NCBI GenBank assembly: GCA_015231395.1
Contig: JADGBP010000034.1
Location: forward strand, 1 to 8,493
Source: Desulfamplus sp.
GTDB taxonomy: Bacteria; Desulfobacterota; Desulfobacteria; Desulfobacterales; Desulfobacteraceae
Reading direction: 5' to 3'
DNA: 8,493 nt
Part shown: positions 6,573-8,493 of the stretch, in pieces
Layout: each line of letters opens with the position of its first letter
Position numbering within the stretch: position 1 is the stretch's first letter
The notes under the pieces: generated by a model
Database searches by the model: none
What the model saw: the letters and a program-made list of their open reading frames with translations, nothing else
Told to the model about the DNA's origin: nothing
Program-made: the position numbers and the translations under genes

Positions 6573-6702
6573 AACATCTCCCTTCCACGATGCGTCCTAA
6601 CATCTTTTTTCCATGATGTTTCTTAACATCTCCCTTCCATGATGTTTCTTAACATCTCCCTTCCATGATGTTTCTTAACATCTTCCTTCCATGATGCTTT
6701 CT
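6573..6702 (-). repeat. 26-bp tandem repeat, five copies, filling the pyk to radical SAM gap
   Basis: On the plus strand units start at 6573, 6599, 6625, 6651 and 6677, and the third and fourth are identical. On the minus strand the first unit read is the end of pyk (ESIMEGRC and the TAA completed by the next unit). The next three each contain ATG GAA, two codons (GGG AGA or AAA AGA), then TGT TAA, so they repeat the pyk terminal codons and stop. In the last unit ATG is changed to GTG. The array ends just before the radical SAM ribosome site. Because 26 is not a multiple of three, extra copies cannot extend pyk. Confidence 0.96.
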
Positions 6703-8177
6703 GCCGTACTTATCTCAATATACGATGCTCCATGCTGTCCTCCAAAGTGACCCGCAAGCACGGTGACGAGACTATCGGGAGAAAACTGTTTTTTTCTGAC
6801 CAGACCTGCTATGGACTTACGCAGCAGTTCCGATGCACTGTTTTCTATATCCACATAATCAGCCTGAACTCCGTAGGATAGAGCAAGTTCTCTCACTACC
6901 CGTTTATCATAAATCTGGGCATAAACCGGATTATCTCCTCTATATGCGGCTATGGCACGGATAGTATCTCCTGAAATGGAGTCTGCAATTATTGCACGTG
7001 TATTGAGACGCATGGAGGCCTTTACAGCCGCCTTGGCAAGATAGGCAACTACTTTGTTTTTATGTACATATGGAACGTCAAGAAACGATTGTCTGCCAGA
7101 CTCAACTTCAGCAGCTATTTTTGACATCATTTTGACGGATTCCAAAGGATAGGCTCCATTGGCGGTCTCTCCTGATAGCATAAGGGCATCGACAAAGTCA
7201 AAACAGGCATTGGCAACATCAGAAACTTCTGCCCTTGTGGGTCTGGGGGATTTAATCATGGAATGGAGCATCTGGGTTGCCACGATAACAGGTTTACGTT
7301 TTTCAATGCATGTCCTAACGATTCTTTTTTGAACCAGAGGTATCTTTTCAGCAGGAATTTCAACGGCAAGATCTCCTCTTGCTATCATGATGCCGTAAAC
7401 ATGCTCTAAAATCTCGTCTAAATTCTCAACGCCTTCGCTGTTTTCAATTTTGGCGATTATTTTTGCCCTACTCTGTTTACGGTCGAGGATATCTTGAACC
7501 GCAATCACGTCATCTTTGTTCCTGACAAACGAGTGAGCGATAAAGTCAATATCGTGGTCTGCCGCAAATTCGATAAAGCCTTTATCCTTTTCGCTAAGAG
7601 CTGGCAGCGTGACATGAACAGACGGGATATTCACACTCTTTTTGCCGTCAATAAGTCCATTATTATCAACACGACACACAAGTATATCTTTATTTTTATC
7701 AGTCACGGTAAGTGCGATCGAGCCGTCGTCAATTAAAATGGCACTGCCAACAGGCACATCTCTTACAAATTCAGAGTAAGAGACATAGACGGTTTCATGC
7801 TGCAAAGCAGAGTCTTGACTCTGCCGAGATGATGACTCTTTGCTCTGTTGACAAGATAAATTTTGACTTTGCTGAGAAGCCAAATCTTGACTCTGCCCAG
7901 AAGACATTCCTTTGATATGCACAACATCTCCGTAACTCATCTTAAGAGGAGCTTCCATGGAACACGTTCTTATTTCAGGACCCTTGGTATCAACGAGAAT
8001 GGCAATTTTTTCAGAGACTTTTCTGACATTTTCAATCACCTTAAGAGCATCTTCATGAGTCTGGTGAGCTGTATTGAGCCGGACAACATCCATTCCAGCT
8101 TCATGGAGCTGTTTTAAAAATTCAGGGGCACAATTTTTATCAGATATTGTAGCAACTATTTTTGTTTTTTTAATCAT
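6675..8177 (-). CDS. pyk: Pyruvate kinase with a repeat insert in domain B
   Basis: Converts phosphoenolpyruvate and ADP to pyruvate and ATP. Catalytic landmarks are present: Arg33 and Asn35 in VVRLNTAH, DTKGPEIR (63-70, with the Glu of K+-dependent enzymes), IIAKIENSEG (240-249, Lys243 and Glu245), IARGDL (265-270, Asp269), TQMLHSM (301-307) and MLSGETANG (333-341). NTAH replaces the usual NFSH, so the Ser that helps bind K+ is Ala37. I recall this variant from Bacteroidetes-type pyruvate kinases, and the subfamily probably matches those. The C-terminal regulatory domain is short, with no extra PEP-utilising domain. Residues 94-125 are a four-copy Gln/Ser-rich repeat in the lid domain. Without it the length is about 468, normal for the family. 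GGAG at 8187-8190, nine bases upstream, supports the ATG. The stop codon falls in the 26-bp array. Confidence 0.96.
   Translation of the reverse strand: MIKKTKIVATISDKNCAPEFLKQLHEAGMDVVRLNTAHQTHEDALKVIENVRKVSEKIAILVDTKGPEIRTCSMEAPLKMSYGDVVHIKGMSSGQSQDLASQQSQNLSCQQSKESSSRQSQDSALQHETVYVSYSEFVRDVPVGSAILIDDGSIALTVTDKNKDILVCRVDNNGLIDGKKSVNIPSVHVTLPALSEKDKGFIEFAADHDIDFIAHSFVRNKDDVIAVQDILDRKQSRAKIIAKIENSEGVENLDEILEHVYGIMIARGDLAVEIPAEKIPLVQKRIVRTCIEKRKPVIVATQMLHSMIKSPRPTRAEVSDVANACFDFVDALMLSGETANGAYPLESVKMMSKIAAEVESGRQSFLDVPYVHKNKVVAYLAKAAVKASMRLNTRAIIADSISGDTIRAIAAYRGDNPVYAQIYDKRVVRELALSYGVQADYVDIENSASELLRKSIAGLVRKKQFSPDSLVTVLAGHFGGQHGASYIEISTAESIMEGRC
7803..7898 (-). repeat. 24-bp in-frame tandem repeat in pyk, four copies
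   Basis: Four 24-bp units encode GQSQDLAS, QQSQNLSC, QQSKESSS and RQSQDSAL (residues 94-125). The string cagagtcaaga is shared by the first and last units and more diverged in the middle ones. They separate the strand GDVVHIKG from ETVYVSYSEF in domain B, at a loop far from the catalytic motifs. The peptide is Gln/Ser-rich and should be disordered. Confidence 0.9.
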
Positions 8178-8193
8178 CTCTCAATTCTCCATT

Positions 8194-8222
8194 TTTATAG
8201 ATGTTGTTGGTATTTATGACAA
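8194..8222 (-). promoter_or_regulatory. Possible sigma-70 promoter for pyk
   Basis: On the minus strand TTGTCA (8217-8222) and TATAAA (8194-8199) are separated by exactly 17 bases, each one base from consensus. The predicted transcript start is close to the pyk ribosome site, giving a leader of only about ten bases. That is short, and the region is AT-rich enough for chance matches. It is the best promoter-like pair in the 120-base holA to pyk gap. Confidence 0.35.
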
Positions 8223-8297
8223 AAAATAATTTCTGTAGGAAACAGTTACTGCAAAAAAACAGTCATGGTTCTTCCTCATTTTTTTTATCCAGCGTCT

Positions 8298-8493
8298 TTA
8301 TTTATGAATGTAGCCGGTGCAAATTCTGATTATCATCTCTTCAAGCAAAATAACAGGATCTCCATCTGAAGAAGATTTGAATTTGTAATCCATTTCACTC
8401 AACTCCATCATGATTGAAGCCAGTTCATTCAGTCCAAAATTGTCTGATTTTAAAAATGTCTGATATACAGGATAGGTGCTTTTTGAATTAGAG
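8298..8493 (-). CDS. holA: DNA polymerase III subunit delta, C-terminal part (cut by window edge)
   Basis: An open frame enters from the right edge and ends at TAA (8298-8300), giving the last 64 residues of a protein. They include FLKSDNFGLNELASIMMELS, then MDYKFKSSSDGDPVILLEE and MIIRICTGYIHK. This matches the C-terminal helical collar of HolA, where a conserved D-x3-K-S-S turn is followed by a D-P-x3-LE helix ending in a basic-hydrophobic IxxIC-type stretch. HolA loads the beta clamp as part of the clamp loader. The gene reads toward pyk with a 120-base gap. The family call rests on this short motif from memory. Most of the gene, including the AAA+ region, lies outside the window. Confidence 0.72.
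   Translation of the reverse strand, partial: SNSKSTYPVYQTFLKSDNFGLNELASIMMELSEMDYKFKSSSDGDPVILLEEMIIRICTGYIHK

Noticed and set aside
8178..8297. Terminator for holA in the gap before pyk
   Set aside because: On the minus strand only a four- to five-base pairing (actg with cagt) flanks a T-run. No stable hairpin is followed by a T-tract.

Overview
The window is AT-rich bacterial DNA carrying ordinary housekeeping genes. The order DUF4416 protein, YicC, RemA/DUF370, guanylate kinase, preceded by a metal-dependent KDO8P synthase, is typical of sulfate-reducing Desulfobacterota, and I place the source near the Desulfobacterales. KDO8P synthase implies an LPS-bearing Gram-negative cell. The placement rests on remembered family sequences and gene order, not on a search.

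Layout. Plus strand, left to right: kdsA (its 5' end may lie outside the window), a DUF4416 gene, yicC, remA-like, gmk (overlapping remA by one base), a short palindromic element, and an AI-2E/PerM-family membrane protein. Minus strand, right to left: the C-terminal end of holA (DNA polymerase III delta subunit, cut by the window edge), pyk (pyruvate kinase) and a radical SAM protein. The two gene groups converge at a long inverted repeat around 5334-5373 that overlaps the radical SAM stop codon. No gap between genes exceeds about 180 bases. I see no tRNA, rRNA, transposase, CRISPR array or phage gene.

The genes cover KDO/LPS precursor synthesis (kdsA), RNA turnover (yicC), a small DNA-binding regulator (remA-like), GMP phosphorylation (gmk), glycolysis (pyk) and replication (holA). 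They do not form one pathway. The DUF4416-yicC-remA-gmk run looks like a conserved transcription unit.

The striking feature is a second layer over these genes: almost every gene and gene junction has its own short tandem repeat, each with a different sequence. Inside reading frames the units are multiples of three: 24 bp in gmk, pyk and the radical SAM gene, about 18 bp in the AI-2E gene, and possibly 24 bp at the kdsA 5' end. They add low-complexity peptides to a terminus or surface loop of otherwise intact enzymes. At gene 3' ends the units are 39 bp (kdsA), 19 bp (DUF4416), 22 bp (gmk) and 26 bp (pyk), and the first copy usually spans the stop codon. The repeats share no sequence, so this looks like a general local tandem-duplication process filtered by selection on reading frame, not a spreading element. 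This is the main observation of the window.
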